NCBI RefSeq assembly: GCF_003055625.1
Contig: NZ_CP028811.1
Location: 930,001-994,000, forward strand
Reading direction: 5' to 3'
Source of the DNA: Flavobacterium magnum
GTDB lineage: Bacteria > Bacteroidota > Bacteroidia > Flavobacteriales > Flavobacteriaceae
Length of the DNA stretch: 64,000 nucleotides
Shown: positions 1 through 9,400 of the stretch, piece by piece
Layout of the letters: the number at the start of each line of letters is the position of its first letter
How positions within the stretch are numbered: the stretch's first letter is position 1
Position numbers and translations under genes: made by a program
The notes under the pieces: model-generated
What the model was told of the DNA's origin: nothing
The model's database searches: none
What the model saw: the letters and a program-made list of their open reading frames with translations, nothing else

Positions 1-996
1 CAGCTTTTTGTTGAACCCGAAGGATGGAATACGGTGGAAGTCTATGTAAACGGGTTTTCCACTTCGCTGCCCGAAGAGGTTCAGTTTAAAGCATTGCGCA
101 GTGTCGCCGGGTTTGAAAAGGTGAAGTTCTTCAGGCCCGGATACGCCATCGAATACGACTATTTTCCGCCTACACAACTCAAACATACGCTGGAGACCAA
201 GCTAGTAGACGGCTTGTATTTCGCCGGGCAGATCAATGGCACGACGGGCTACGAAGAGGCCGCATCCCAGGGATTGATGGCCGGAATCAATGCACACCTG
301 AAAATTAAAGAGCAGGCGCCTCTAATCCTGAAGCGCGATGAAGCCTACATCGGGGTTTTAATTGATGACCTTATTACCAAAGGTACGGAGGAGCCTTACA
401 GGATGTTTACCTCAAGGGCAGAGTACCGTACGTTGCTGCGGCAGGACAATGCCGACTTCAGGCTGACGCCAAAGTCATTTGAAATCGGGCTCGCTTCCGC
501 AGAAAGAATGAGGCGAATGGAGTTCAAGCAGCGCGAATCCGATAAACTCGTCGCATTTTTCAGGGAAACCAGTGTGTCTGTCGCTGAAGTAAACCCGATT
601 CTTGAAGCCAAGGAAAGCGCTTTGGTGAATCAATCAGATAAAATGTTTAAGATTTTTTCGAGACCCCAAATTAATCTTGAAGACGTCATGCAGTTTGAAA
701 AGGTGAAGGAATACCTTTCGCAAAATGAACTGGATAGGGAAGTGCTGGAACAGGCAGAAATCCAGGTGAAGTATTCCGGTTATATTGACAAGGAACGGAA
801 CAATGCTGATAAGCTCACGAAACTGGAAGACCTTGCCATTCCCGCTGACTTTGATTACAATAAAATTAAATCGATGTCTACCGAGGCAAAGCAAAAACTC
901 GCCAAAATACGACCGGTTACGATTTCACAGGCGTCCAGGATCAGTGGCGTATCGCCAAGTGACATTTCAGTCTTACTGATTTATATGGGAAGATAA
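1..996 (+). CDS. mnmG: tRNA U34 carboxymethylaminomethyl-modifying enzyme MnmG (GidA), 5'-truncated by the window edge
   Basis: C-terminal half of MnmG, the FAD-dependent partner of MnmE that modifies the wobble uridine of several tRNAs in the cytoplasm. The frame is already open at base 1, so the start and the N-terminal FAD-binding part lie outside the window; about 331 codons remain. Family motifs seen are GLYFAGQINGTTGYEEAA, the TSRAEYRTLLRQDNAD segment, and the helical C-terminal domain ending SPSDISVLLIYMGR, the part that contacts MnmE. The gene ends in TAA four bases before a parS-like site and is followed on the same strand by a lipoprotein and a methyltransferase. The identification is secure; only the missing 5' end limits it. 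Confidence 0.96.
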   Translation, partial: QLFVEPEGWNTVEVYVNGFSTSLPEEVQFKALRSVAGFEKVKFFRPGYAIEYDYFPPTQLKHTLETKLVDGLYFAGQINGTTGYEEAASQGLMAGINAHLKIKEQAPLILKRDEAYIGVLIDDLITKGTEEPYRMFTSRAEYRTLLRQDNADFRLTPKSFEIGLASAERMRRMEFKQRESDKLVAFFRETSVSVAEVNPILEAKESALVNQSDKMFKIFSRPQINLEDVMQFEKVKEYLSQNELDREVLEQAEIQVKYSGYIDKERNNADKLTKLEDLAIPADFDYNKIKSMSTEAKQKLAKIRPVTISQASRISGVSPSDISVLLIYMGR

Positions 997-1000
997 TCTA

Positions 1001-1016
1001 TGTTTCACGTGGAACG
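1001..1016. other. parS-like centromere site (ParB binding)
   Basis: The 16-mer TGTTTCACGTGGAACG matches the bacterial parS consensus TGTTNCACGTGNAACA at every fixed position but the last. It keeps the central CACGTG palindrome. It lies between the mnmG stop and the next gene. mnmG/gidA is often near the origin in other bacteria, where parS sites cluster. The site also explains why the upstream ATG at 1000 would translate to MFHVER, a peptide that parS sites commonly spell. ParB binding is inferred. Confidence 0.7.
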
Positions 1017-1032
1017 ACAACTGCGAATGCTT

Positions 1033-1512
1033 ATGAATAAAGGTATTGCTATCATATTTGCCCTTTTATTGACTGTTTCCTGCGCTTCCCGCTACAAGAC
1101 GGTAATCAATGATTACGTGGTGCTACCGGAAGGAAAAGAGGTTGTCGGTGTAAAGAGTGGACTACATGCGTTTATTTTCGAAACACTGACCAAACCAACA
1201 TCGTTCCAGGCTTTTCTTGCCGAGCGGTACCCTGTCGATAATTTCAGGGCTCCCGAATTCTGGGTGACCATTGATGGTTCGAGATATAAGATACTCGTGT
1301 ACGATAACAATGAACTCGAGAAGTATTTTCGTGTATCAGAATTCATACAAACCCATTTTGATACCGATCCTGACAATAGCAACCGGCCTAAATTTATCGC
1401 CATCTCAATGATCAATGAGTACAATGAAGACTGTCTCGAGGAGCGGTCGCTTTACTACAACGTGGCAGTTAATTTTCTCAAAACACTAAAACAAGATTAC
1501 TACAAACGCTGA
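1033..1512 (+). CDS. predicted lipoprotein of unknown function
   Basis: A 159-residue protein I do not recognise as a named family. With the start at 1033 it opens MNKGIAIIFALLLTVSCASRY: a lysine, a hydrophobic stretch and a lipobox (TVSC), so it is a predicted lipoprotein. An upstream in-frame ATG at 1000 would add MFHVERQLRML, but that segment is the parS-like site and would spoil the signal peptide, so I prefer 1033. The mature part is soluble-looking, mixed alpha/beta, with no catalytic motif that I can name. Its TGA overlaps the ATG of the following methyltransferase by one base, so the two are probably translated together. Confidence 0.75.
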   Translation: MNKGIAIIFALLLTVSCASRYKTVINDYVVLPEGKEVVGVKSGLHAFIFETLTKPTSFQAFLAERYPVDNFRAPEFWVTIDGSRYKILVYDNNELEKYFRVSEFIQTHFDTDPDNSNRPKFIAISMINEYNEDCLEERSLYYNVAVNFLKTLKQDYYKR

Positions 1513-2363
1513 TGGATTCATCCAAACTTACCCCATTCCTTACCGTCAGGGACCATTCGGTTTCCGGCGAGGATTTCGAGCTCCTCAAGGATCAGGCGCT
1601 GGACATGCTTGTGACGTTTCCCAAACCTGAAGGCGCGTATCTCGCACGATATTATGAAAGTGAGGATTATATTTCACACACTGATGCCAAACGGTCTTTG
1701 TTTGAGAAGGCCTATCATATTGTGAAATCGCGGGCTTTGCGCAAAAAGGTGAAACTGATAAATTCGTTTGGTCCGAAAGGCATTATTCTGGATATCGGTG
1801 CGGGAACTGGCGACTTTCTAATCACGGCGAAAAACGAAGGATGGAACGTACTCGGTATCGAGCCCAATGCCAAAGCACGAGAAACCGCGTCAAAAAAAGG
1901 TGTTCCGTTTGCCGAAAACGATGATTCATTAAATGATAGCGCGTTTGATGTAATCAGCATGTGGCATGTGCTCGAACATGTCCCCGACGTAAAAAAGCAA
2001 ATTGCCACCTTAAGCAGACTGATAAAACCAAACGGGACCGTGCTTATCGCTGTCCCGAATTTCAATTCTTACGACGCTAAATACTATGGCAGCTTTTGGG
2101 CAGCTTACGACGTCCCAAGACATTTAACACACTTTTCAAAAACGGCCATAAAAACACTTTTTGAGGCACACGAATTCCGACTGGAAAAAATCCTTCCGAT
2201 GAAATACGATGCGTTTTATGTCAGCCTGCTTTCCGAAAAGTATAAAACCGGCCGGATGAATTTTGTAAAGGCATTTATGACCGGACTTCGGTCAAATTGG
2301 AACGGAAGACGAAATATGGAGTATTCGTCGCATATTTATGTGTTGAAAAGCACTAAAAAGTAA
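1512..2363 (+). CDS. class I SAM-dependent methyltransferase
   Basis: A 283-residue methyltransferase of the Methyltransf_23/UbiG-like type. The SAM-binding glycine motif is ILDIGAGTGDFL (about residues 94-105), followed by an acidic loop (GIEPNAKA) and the motif DVISMWHVLEHVPD. The C-terminal part has the PRHLTHFSK segment seen in many flavobacterial members. About 90 residues precede the Rossmann fold, including a YYESEDYISH stretch. The substrate cannot be read from the sequence. It is coupled to the upstream lipoprotein by a one-base stop/start overlap. No terminator is obvious downstream, where about 220 bases of AT-rich sequence precede the OmpH-like gene. Confidence 0.88.
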   Translation: MDSSKLTPFLTVRDHSVSGEDFELLKDQALDMLVTFPKPEGAYLARYYESEDYISHTDAKRSLFEKAYHIVKSRALRKKVKLINSFGPKGIILDIGAGTGDFLITAKNEGWNVLGIEPNAKARETASKKGVPFAENDDSLNDSAFDVISMWHVLEHVPDVKKQIATLSRLIKPNGTVLIAVPNFNSYDAKYYGSFWAAYDVPRHLTHFSKTAIKTLFEAHEFRLEKILPMKYDAFYVSLLSEKYKTGRMNFVKAFMTGLRSNWNGRRNMEYSSHIYVLKSTKK

Positions 2364-2553
2364 AATAAAGACATTTGATCAACTTTCGGAAGCCACCATC
2401 GTAAAAGATATCGCTTAAATTTAAAAGTGGCTTAAAACGCTTTATTTAAAGTCAAAATTAATAGCGAAAAATAATGACCTTCCGATTACAAATAAGTTTT
2501 TCTTATACCGTATCGTCACTGAAATTTCACTTCCACGCGTACTATAAATTCGC

Positions 2554-2561
2554 TACTTTTG
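2554..2561 (+). promoter_or_regulatory. -7 promoter element of the OmpH-like gene
   Basis: TACTTTTG matches the Bacteroidota -7 consensus TAnnTTTG and lies 25 bases before the ATG. No good upstream TTG was found at the usual 17-23 base spacing. Confidence 0.55.
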
Positions 2562-2586
2562 GCAACGAAAAAATAAAAGTCATATC

Positions 2587-3171
2587 ATGAAAAAATCGAT
2601 TGCAATATTACTCTGTGCCGCAAGCCTGATTTCCTGCAACAAGGAAAATACCGTTAAAGCATCAAATGGGCTGAAGACCGCGTGCGTGGATTCCGAAAAA
2701 CTGATGAAAGATTATACCGAAGCCAAAGACCTGACAGCAAAGTTCAAGGCAAAATCCGAGGTGGAAGGCAAGAAACTCGACGAAGCACAGGCCGCATTCG
2801 ATTCTGATGTAGATTACTTCAAGAAAAATGCCAAGTCAAATGGTCAGGAGTGGGCGCAGCAGAAAGGCGGCGAACTGCAACAAAGACAACAACAGATTCA
2901 GTACTACGCGCAGCAGGTAGATGCCAAATTACGCCAGGAGCAGGGCGCAGAAATGGACACCCTGGTTAAGAGCATCAAAGCGTTCATTTCTGACTATGGT
3001 AAAAAGAACGGATATGACTACATCTATGTGTCAGGCGACGGCGGTGCGCTCTTGTACGGCAAAGAGCAGTATGACATCACCAAAGACATCGTAAAACTCC
3101 TCAACGAAAAGTATGAGGCAAATGGCAAAAAACCCGCCGCTGCAGAAACGAAGACGGCAGCTAAGAAATAA
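2587..3171 (+). CDS. OmpH/Skp-family periplasmic chaperone-like lipoprotein
   Basis: A 194-residue OmpH/Skp-like protein. Skp proteins are periplasmic coiled-coil chaperones that hold unfolded outer membrane proteins. The signal region MKKSIAILLCAASLISCNKE ends in a lipobox (LISC), so this copy is predicted to be membrane-anchored, whereas classical Skp is soluble. Residues about 35-150 are long charged helices with a Gln-rich stretch (ELQQRQQQIQYYAQQ), fitting the Skp tentacles. The C-terminal GYDYIYVSGDGGALLYG and DITKDIVKLLN segments are typical of the flavobacterial family. A short Ala/Lys tail follows. It has its own -7 element upstream and a clear terminator downstream, so it is probably monocistronic. 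Confidence 0.82.
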   Translation: MKKSIAILLCAASLISCNKENTVKASNGLKTACVDSEKLMKDYTEAKDLTAKFKAKSEVEGKKLDEAQAAFDSDVDYFKKNAKSNGQEWAQQKGGELQQRQQQIQYYAQQVDAKLRQEQGAEMDTLVKSIKAFISDYGKKNGYDYIYVSGDGGALLYGKEQYDITKDIVKLLNEKYEANGKKPAAAETKTAAKK

Positions 3172-3190
3172 CGGACACCACATTATTTGA

Positions 3191-3227
3191 AAGCCCTTGC
3201 ATTGGAAATCAGTGTAAGGGCTTTTTT
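3191..3227 (+). terminator. rho-independent terminator after the OmpH-like gene
   Basis: The arms AAGCCCTTGCA and TGTAAGGGCTT pair with one mismatch around a short loop and run into six T residues. It is 19 bases past the stop. Confidence 0.85.
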
Positions 3228-3370
3228 AATTTAACGATTTTTCCATTTTATTTTAACATTTACGTCTTTCGAGCCTCCTTTTGTTTAACATTTTATAAAC
3301 CCGTTTTAACATTCAGCACATAGCCACAGGATAGATTAGCCACTTTCAAAATGACTAAACCTAACCTGAA

Positions 3371-6310
3371 ATGAAAATTACAACTACGTTCCTGCTATTT
3401 CTATTCACGCAATTGATTTTCAGCCAGTCCGGCGTCAAGGGCACTATCGTTTCTGAACCAGGCGGCCAGCCGATTCCCGGCGTAACGGTCACTGTAAAAA
3501 GCGTCGGAGTTTCAACGATGTCCGATGCACAGGGAAACTACTTCGCCAGTCTGCCGCCCGGCAAGTATGATATCGCATTTTCAATGATGGGATTCCAACC
3601 CAAAATAATTACCGAGACCGAAGTGCTTTCAGACGACATTACCGTGCTGCATGTCTCGCTCGCAGAGGGCGGTACAAAAGCCCTTGATGAAGTCGTGATC
3701 AAATCGGCTAAAGCGCGGGCCGAATCAGTCAAGACGCTATTGCTGATGCAAAAAAACAGCATCAATGTGTCTGACGGGATTTCGGCCGAAACCATCAAAC
3801 GTACGCCGGACAAGAACACCTCCGATGTGCTCAAAAGGATTAGCGGTGCAAGCATACAGGACAACAAATTCGTCGTAATCCGAGGGTTGAACGACCGTTA
3901 CAATGCGGCGTACCTGAACGGCGCACCACTGCCCAGTTCAGAGCCGGACAGGAAGGCCTTTTCATTTGACATTTTTCCGGCTAACATGCTCGACAACCTC
4001 GTGATTACAAAAACGGCTACACCGGATATTCCGGGCGAGTTCGCAGGGGGTGTAATCCAAATCAATACCAAAAGCATTCCGGACAGGAATTTCCAGACCA
4101 TTTCTGTTGGTGGCGGTTATAACACCATCACCACCGGAAAAAAGCAGTTGTATTATGAAGGCGGCAAAACCGACTGGCTCGGTCTCGATGACGGTACGCG
4201 CGAACTTTCCTCAAAAATTCCAGATTTCCGCACCTTAAATTCTCTGGGTCCGGTGGAAAGGGCCGCATACGCCAAATACCTCAATAGCGACTGGAGCCTG
4301 AAAACCAAAAATTTTGCACCTAATTTAAGTCTGCAGTATACCAATGGCAGGAGGTTCGGATTGGGCGGCGATAAAGTCCTGGGCGCTTTGTTTTCGGTTT
4401 CCTATAGCCGAAACAACACCTTCAACGAGACAGTCCGCAAGGATTATGAGGCGCCGGCTGACGACGTCCCCTCGACCATCCTGAGCGATTACAACGACAA
4501 AAACTATATCGAGCAGTACATGCTGGGCTTGATGGGAAATTTCAGCCTGAAATTCAATGCCAACAACAGTATAAGCTTCAAGAATATCTTCAGCATCAAT
4601 TCCGACGATAAGGTCGTAGAGCGTTTCGGCGCGCCTGATCAGGCAGCCGATCCGAATGCCCTGAAAGTATCGTCTACCGTTCGGTGGTTTACAAGCAATA
4701 CCATTTATTCCGGACAGTTGTACGGGGAACACTTTTTCCCTGCAAGCCGTACAAAATTCAACTGGATGGGCGCCTACAGCCGCGTAAGCCGCGACATCCC
4801 CAACCTGAGGCGCAATTCATACACGCTAATACCACAGGATCCGGACAATCCTTCCGATGTCGTGCCTTACGCCAACATTGCAGATGGGAACGCCGGTACG
4901 CTATACGGAGGCAGCATGTTTTTTTCGGAAAATAATGAGGACATCTATAGCGGCAAAGCCGATTATTCGGCTAAAATCAGCGACAGTCCAGTTAAGAGCG
5001 ATGAAATTAAGTTCGGTGGGTTTGTCCAGTACCGCAACAGGGACTTTTACGCCAGGCAATTGCAGTACAATCAGTTAAACAACCTCGGTGGCGATGATCC
5101 CGTTATTTTCAATGGGGATTTGTTGCTGCTTGGGGACAGCGCGATTTTCCAGCCTGAAAATATCGGTGTCATTGCGCCCAATGTCGGCGGATTCACGATT
5201 TTTGACGGCACTAAATATTTTGACGCGTACACGGCATCTTCTGAATTGCAGGCGGCCTACATCATGCTTGACAACAACATCGGGAAATTGCGATTAATCT
5301 GGGGCTTCCGCACCGAAAATTACATACAGCGTCTTGAAACGGAAAAGTCGGATACAGAAAGCCTGAATGTGTATAACGAGCAAACCGATTTCCTGCCCTC
5401 TGCGAATGCGATTTTCGCGCTAAACGAGAAGCAAAACCTCCGGCTGAGTTATTCGAAGACGCTCAACCGTCCGGAGTTCCGCGAGCTGGCACCATTTGGC
5501 TTTTATGATTTTATGACGCAGAATTTCACCAACGGAAATCCGGAACTTGGGATAGCAGTGATTGACAATGCCGATGTGCGTTATGAGATTTTCCCGGGGA
5601 AGAACCAATTGTTTTCCGTATCAGCATTTTACAAAAAGTTTAAAAATCCGATTGAGACGGTCGCCGGCGCAAACAATAAGGAAGTGACTTTCGGTAACGC
5701 GAATTCCGCAAAGAATTACGGATTTGAAATGGAATTCCGCGCACTGCTGGGATCGGTATTTAACAACGAAAACTCAGCGTTCCTCAATGGCCTGACCGTG
5801 TTTTCGAACCTGGCAGTAATCAAATCAGAAGTGGATGCTTCCGATGTGGTCTCGATCACCAACCAGGAAAAGTCACGCCCGATGCAGGGCCAGTCGCCCT
5901 ACGTGTTCAACCTGGGCACGCAGTACATTGACAGCCGTAATGGCTGGTCGCTGTCAGCCAATTTAAACCGCATCGGCGACAGGATCGCAATCGTAGGGAA
6001 TCCGCCTGATGGTGAGCCTACGCTGTGGGAACAAAGCCGGACTTTGCTCGACGCACAACTCTCGAAAACATTCCTGAACAAGCGCATTGAAATCAGGCTC
6101 AATATGCAAAACCTGCTCGACCAGGAATCCATCTTTTACCAAAATAAGAATATTGACCACAGGGAGGCCTCAGGCATCAAAGGCTTTTTTAACAATATTT
6201 TCACTGGCGATTCCGGCAATAACAACGGTTACGACAAAAATGATGACCTGTTTTGGAAAACTAAGAAATTCGGCCGAACCTTCTCCCTTACAGCCACTTA
6301 CAACTTCTAG
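3371..6310 (+). CDS. TonB-dependent outer membrane receptor with carboxypeptidase-regulatory domain
   Basis: A 979-residue receptor of the outer membrane. Residues 1-18 are a signal peptide ending LIFSQ. Residues about 21-110 form a carboxypeptidase-regulatory-like domain (GVKGTIVSEPGGQPIPGVTV). A plug follows at about 120-235 (TSDVLKRISGASIQDNKFVVIRGLNDRYNAAYLNG is split across it). The rest is the beta barrel, with NLRLSYSKTLNRPEFRELAP and a terminal aromatic strand ending TATYNF. It shows no SusD partner; instead the next gene is a T9SS-secreted protein, a common pairing in this phylum for receptors of unknown substrate. The substrate is not readable. Start ATG is directly followed by the signal peptide. 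Confidence 0.92.
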   Translation: MKITTTFLLFLFTQLIFSQSGVKGTIVSEPGGQPIPGVTVTVKSVGVSTMSDAQGNYFASLPPGKYDIAFSMMGFQPKIITETEVLSDDITVLHVSLAEGGTKALDEVVIKSAKARAESVKTLLLMQKNSINVSDGISAETIKRTPDKNTSDVLKRISGASIQDNKFVVIRGLNDRYNAAYLNGAPLPSSEPDRKAFSFDIFPANMLDNLVITKTATPDIPGEFAGGVIQINTKSIPDRNFQTISVGGGYNTITTGKKQLYYEGGKTDWLGLDDGTRELSSKIPDFRTLNSLGPVERAAYAKYLNSDWSLKTKNFAPNLSLQYTNGRRFGLGGDKVLGALFSVSYSRNNTFNETVRKDYEAPADDVPSTILSDYNDKNYIEQYMLGLMGNFSLKFNANNSISFKNIFSINSDDKVVERFGAPDQAADPNALKVSSTVRWFTSNTIYSGQLYGEHFFPASRTKFNWMGAYSRVSRDIPNLRRNSYTLIPQDPDNPSDVVPYANIADGNAGTLYGGSMFFSENNEDIYSGKADYSAKISDSPVKSDEIKFGGFVQYRNRDFYARQLQYNQLNNLGGDDPVIFNGDLLLLGDSAIFQPENIGVIAPNVGGFTIFDGTKYFDAYTASSELQAAYIMLDNNIGKLRLIWGFRTENYIQRLETEKSDTESLNVYNEQTDFLPSANAIFALNEKQNLRLSYSKTLNRPEFRELAPFGFYDFMTQNFTNGNPELGIAVIDNADVRYEIFPGKNQLFSVSAFYKKFKNPIETVAGANNKEVTFGNANSAKNYGFEMEFRALLGSVFNNENSAFLNGLTVFSNLAVIKSEVDASDVVSITNQEKSRPMQGQSPYVFNLGTQYIDSRNGWSLSANLNRIGDRIAIVGNPPDGEPTLWEQSRTLLDAQLSKTFLNKRIEIRLNMQNLLDQESIFYQNKNIDHREASGIKGFFNNIFTGDSGNNNGYDKNDDLFWKTKKFGRTFSLTATYNF

Positions 6311-6421
6311 ACTACATTCCCTTAACATTTTATAACCGATTAATTTCCAATTGTTTGGTTTGTTAACACAACAATCATTATTAGATAAATACGTGTTAAA
6401 ATCCTGTTAACATAGCCGATG

Positions 6422-6429
6422 TAGTTTTG
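6422..6429 (+). promoter_or_regulatory. -7 promoter element of the T9SS protein gene
   Basis: TAGTTTTG fits TAnnTTTG and lies 31 bases before the ATG at 6461. This suggests the secreted protein can be transcribed separately from the receptor 150 bases upstream. Confidence 0.5.
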
Positions 6430-6460
6430 GACATTATAAACCAATTTAATTTCTTCTACA

Positions 6461-9400
6461 ATGAGAAAAATTTATCTATTGGGATTGCTCATGATGGCAG
6501 GCAATCTTTTACATGCGCAAATCCAGCCTACCAGCTACCGTGGGGCATTTGCCCCTGCACCCGCAGCCATGTGGACTGACAGCTGGACCAATTTTGATCC
6601 GCAGAATACGGTGTATCCTGCACCTACAGTGACGGTAAATGCCGCGATTACGACAAATACGACATGGACTTCTGGAAACACGTACTTACTCTCCGGATTA
6701 ATTTACGTCAAGAACAATGCGACGCTGACGATCCAGCCGGGAACAAAAATCCTGGGTGACAACTCGGGTTCTGCATTGGTAGTGACCAAAGGCGCAAAAA
6801 TCAACGCCGTCGGAACCGCCACCAACCCGATCGTATTCACGTCGGATAAACCGGTTGGCGCGAGGAACAAAGGCGATTGGGGAGGCATTATCCTATTGGG
6901 TAAAGGGTCTTTCAACATCAACGGCGGTACGAACAATATTGAAGGGATCACCGCATCTGCCGATACGCAATATGGCGGAGGTGCCAATCCTGATGATAAT
7001 GACAATTCGGGTATGCTGAAGTATGTGCGCATCGAGTTCGGAGGCTACGTTTTTGCACCGAACAACGAGATTAACGGGCTCACCATGGGCGCGGTAGGCC
7101 GTGGGACGACTATCGATTATGTACAGACCTCGTTTATTAATGACGACGGATTCGAATGGTTCGGCGGCGCCGTCAATTGCAAACACCTGGTGTCATTCCG
7201 CAACCTCGACGACGATTTTGATACCGATAACGGTTACAGCGGGAACGTGCAATTTGCTTTATCAGTAAGGGATCCGCAAATTGCTGACGTACCAGCGGTG
7301 TCCACTTCTGAAGGATTTGAATCCGATAACAACAGCACCGGAAGCGCCGTGTCTCCATACACCAGCGCCATCTTCTCTAACCTCACGATGGTGGGGCCCA
7401 CGTTCCGCCAGACGTTGCCGAACGGAGGCACACTCGCAGCAGGTTACAAAAGGGCGCTTCGCATCCGCAGGGCGTCACAATTGAAAATATACAACTCGGT
7501 CTTCATGGATTACCTAGAAGGGCTTCATATCGACGGAATCGCTTCCGAAAATGCCGCGGTCGCAGGGCAGCTGCGTTTCAACAACAACGTTTTGGCAGGC
7601 ATCACCACCACGTCAAAAGTGTTGCAGATTACCGCTCCGGGAACAATCACTGCCGGGAACAACGCCGCCTTTAACATGACAAGCTGGTACGCCGCCAATG
7701 GCAACACGACCGTCGCTACAAATTCAGGATTGCTGGCCAATGCTTACGACAACGGAAACGCGTTCACCTATACCGGATTGGATTACAGGCCGGCTTCAGG
7801 TTCTATCCTGCTGTCAGGCGCCAGTTTTGCTGACGCGCCGTTCAACGGAAAACTTGAGAAATCAGCCCCGACGGTAGTTTCCCCGGTAAACTATTGCCGG
7901 AATGATGTCGCCTCGCCATTGTCAGCGACTTTGGTGTACGGCGGTACGCAATTGAGATGGTACGCATCGGCAGGCAGCACCACGCCTTTAGCCGGAACGC
8001 CTACACCCATGACAAATTCATCAAGCGTGGGCACCAGGAATTATTATGTTGCCCAGGTTTATCCTGACGGACTGGAAGGCCCGAAAGCGGTCGTTACGGT
8101 AAATGTGTACGGGCTGCCCGACATGCCGGCAACACTCACAGGAACAACGGCAATCTGTAATTACATCGGAAGCACCGATACGTTGACCTACACCACGACT
8201 GCAGTTGCAGGCGCAGCGAGCTACAGCTGGACATTGCCGGCGGGTGCCACTTTGGTTTCAACATCGCCTGACGGGCTGACCGCCACGGTGAGTTTCCAGA
8301 ATGCGGCCCAGGGCAGCGGTACGGTTTACATCGGTGTGCAGGCAGTCTCTGTAAACGGATGTAAGAGTCTTGCAAGGACTTTAGGCCTGACCAAAATCCT
8401 TCCGGCTGCACCGGCAAGTATTTCAGGTGCTACTTCTGTTGGGAATTATGTTGGCACAACCACAACAGTTACGTACACGACGACTGCTGTCGCCAATGCC
8501 CAATCGTACCTTTGGACCGTTCCTGCCGGTGTACAGATTATCTCAGGCCAGGGCAGTACGTCCGTTGTAGTAAATTTCCTGAATGCTTCTACAGCGGTGG
8601 GTTCTTTGGGTGTAATTTCTGTTAAGTCTGTCGCTCCCTGCGGCCCGTCTCCAGCCAGAAATTTAAGCCTCTTCAAAGCGTTGCCTGCCAGGCCGGCCAA
8701 TATCAATGCCTCGTCGTCTGACGTATGCGTCACTGCCGGTCCTTCAAGCAGCATCACGTACTCCATTGCACCGATTGCTGACGTCACGACCTACAACTGG
8801 ACCGTGCCTGCGGGTGCGTCCATCGTCGGAAATTCCCACGGACCTTCCATAACCGTGAACTACACAGCTGCTTTTACTGCAAACGGCGTGGTCTCGGTAA
8901 GTTCTGTGAATAATATCGGATCAAGTGCGGCAAGGAACCTGACGGTATACCGTAACCTGCCTGAAAACCCTTCAAGCATCAACGGCAGGCTAAAAGGAAT
9001 CTGTCCGGGCGACACTTACAGCTACTCGTTTCCAGCTATCGCGGCAGCGACGTCATATACCTTTACGGCGCCTGCAGGAGCGGTAATCAAGTCGTTAAAC
9101 TTCCCGTCGAACACCACGAACACTTTGACGACGTCTGAGAACGCGTTTACGGTAACTTATCCAGTGGATTTCGTTTCGGGAACCCTGAGCTTCAGATCGG
9201 CCAACGGCTGTGGCATGAGCGTAGGCCCTAACAACCAGGATGTAGCTAAAGCAATGCCTACCCCAACGGTTTTGAACGGCCCGGCGACTGTGAGCTGCGC
9301 CTTGATCGGACAGCAGGTGACGTATACCACTGTGGGCGCACCAAATGTGACGTCTTACATCTGGATCGTACCACCGGGAGCTACCATCGTCAGCGGTCAG

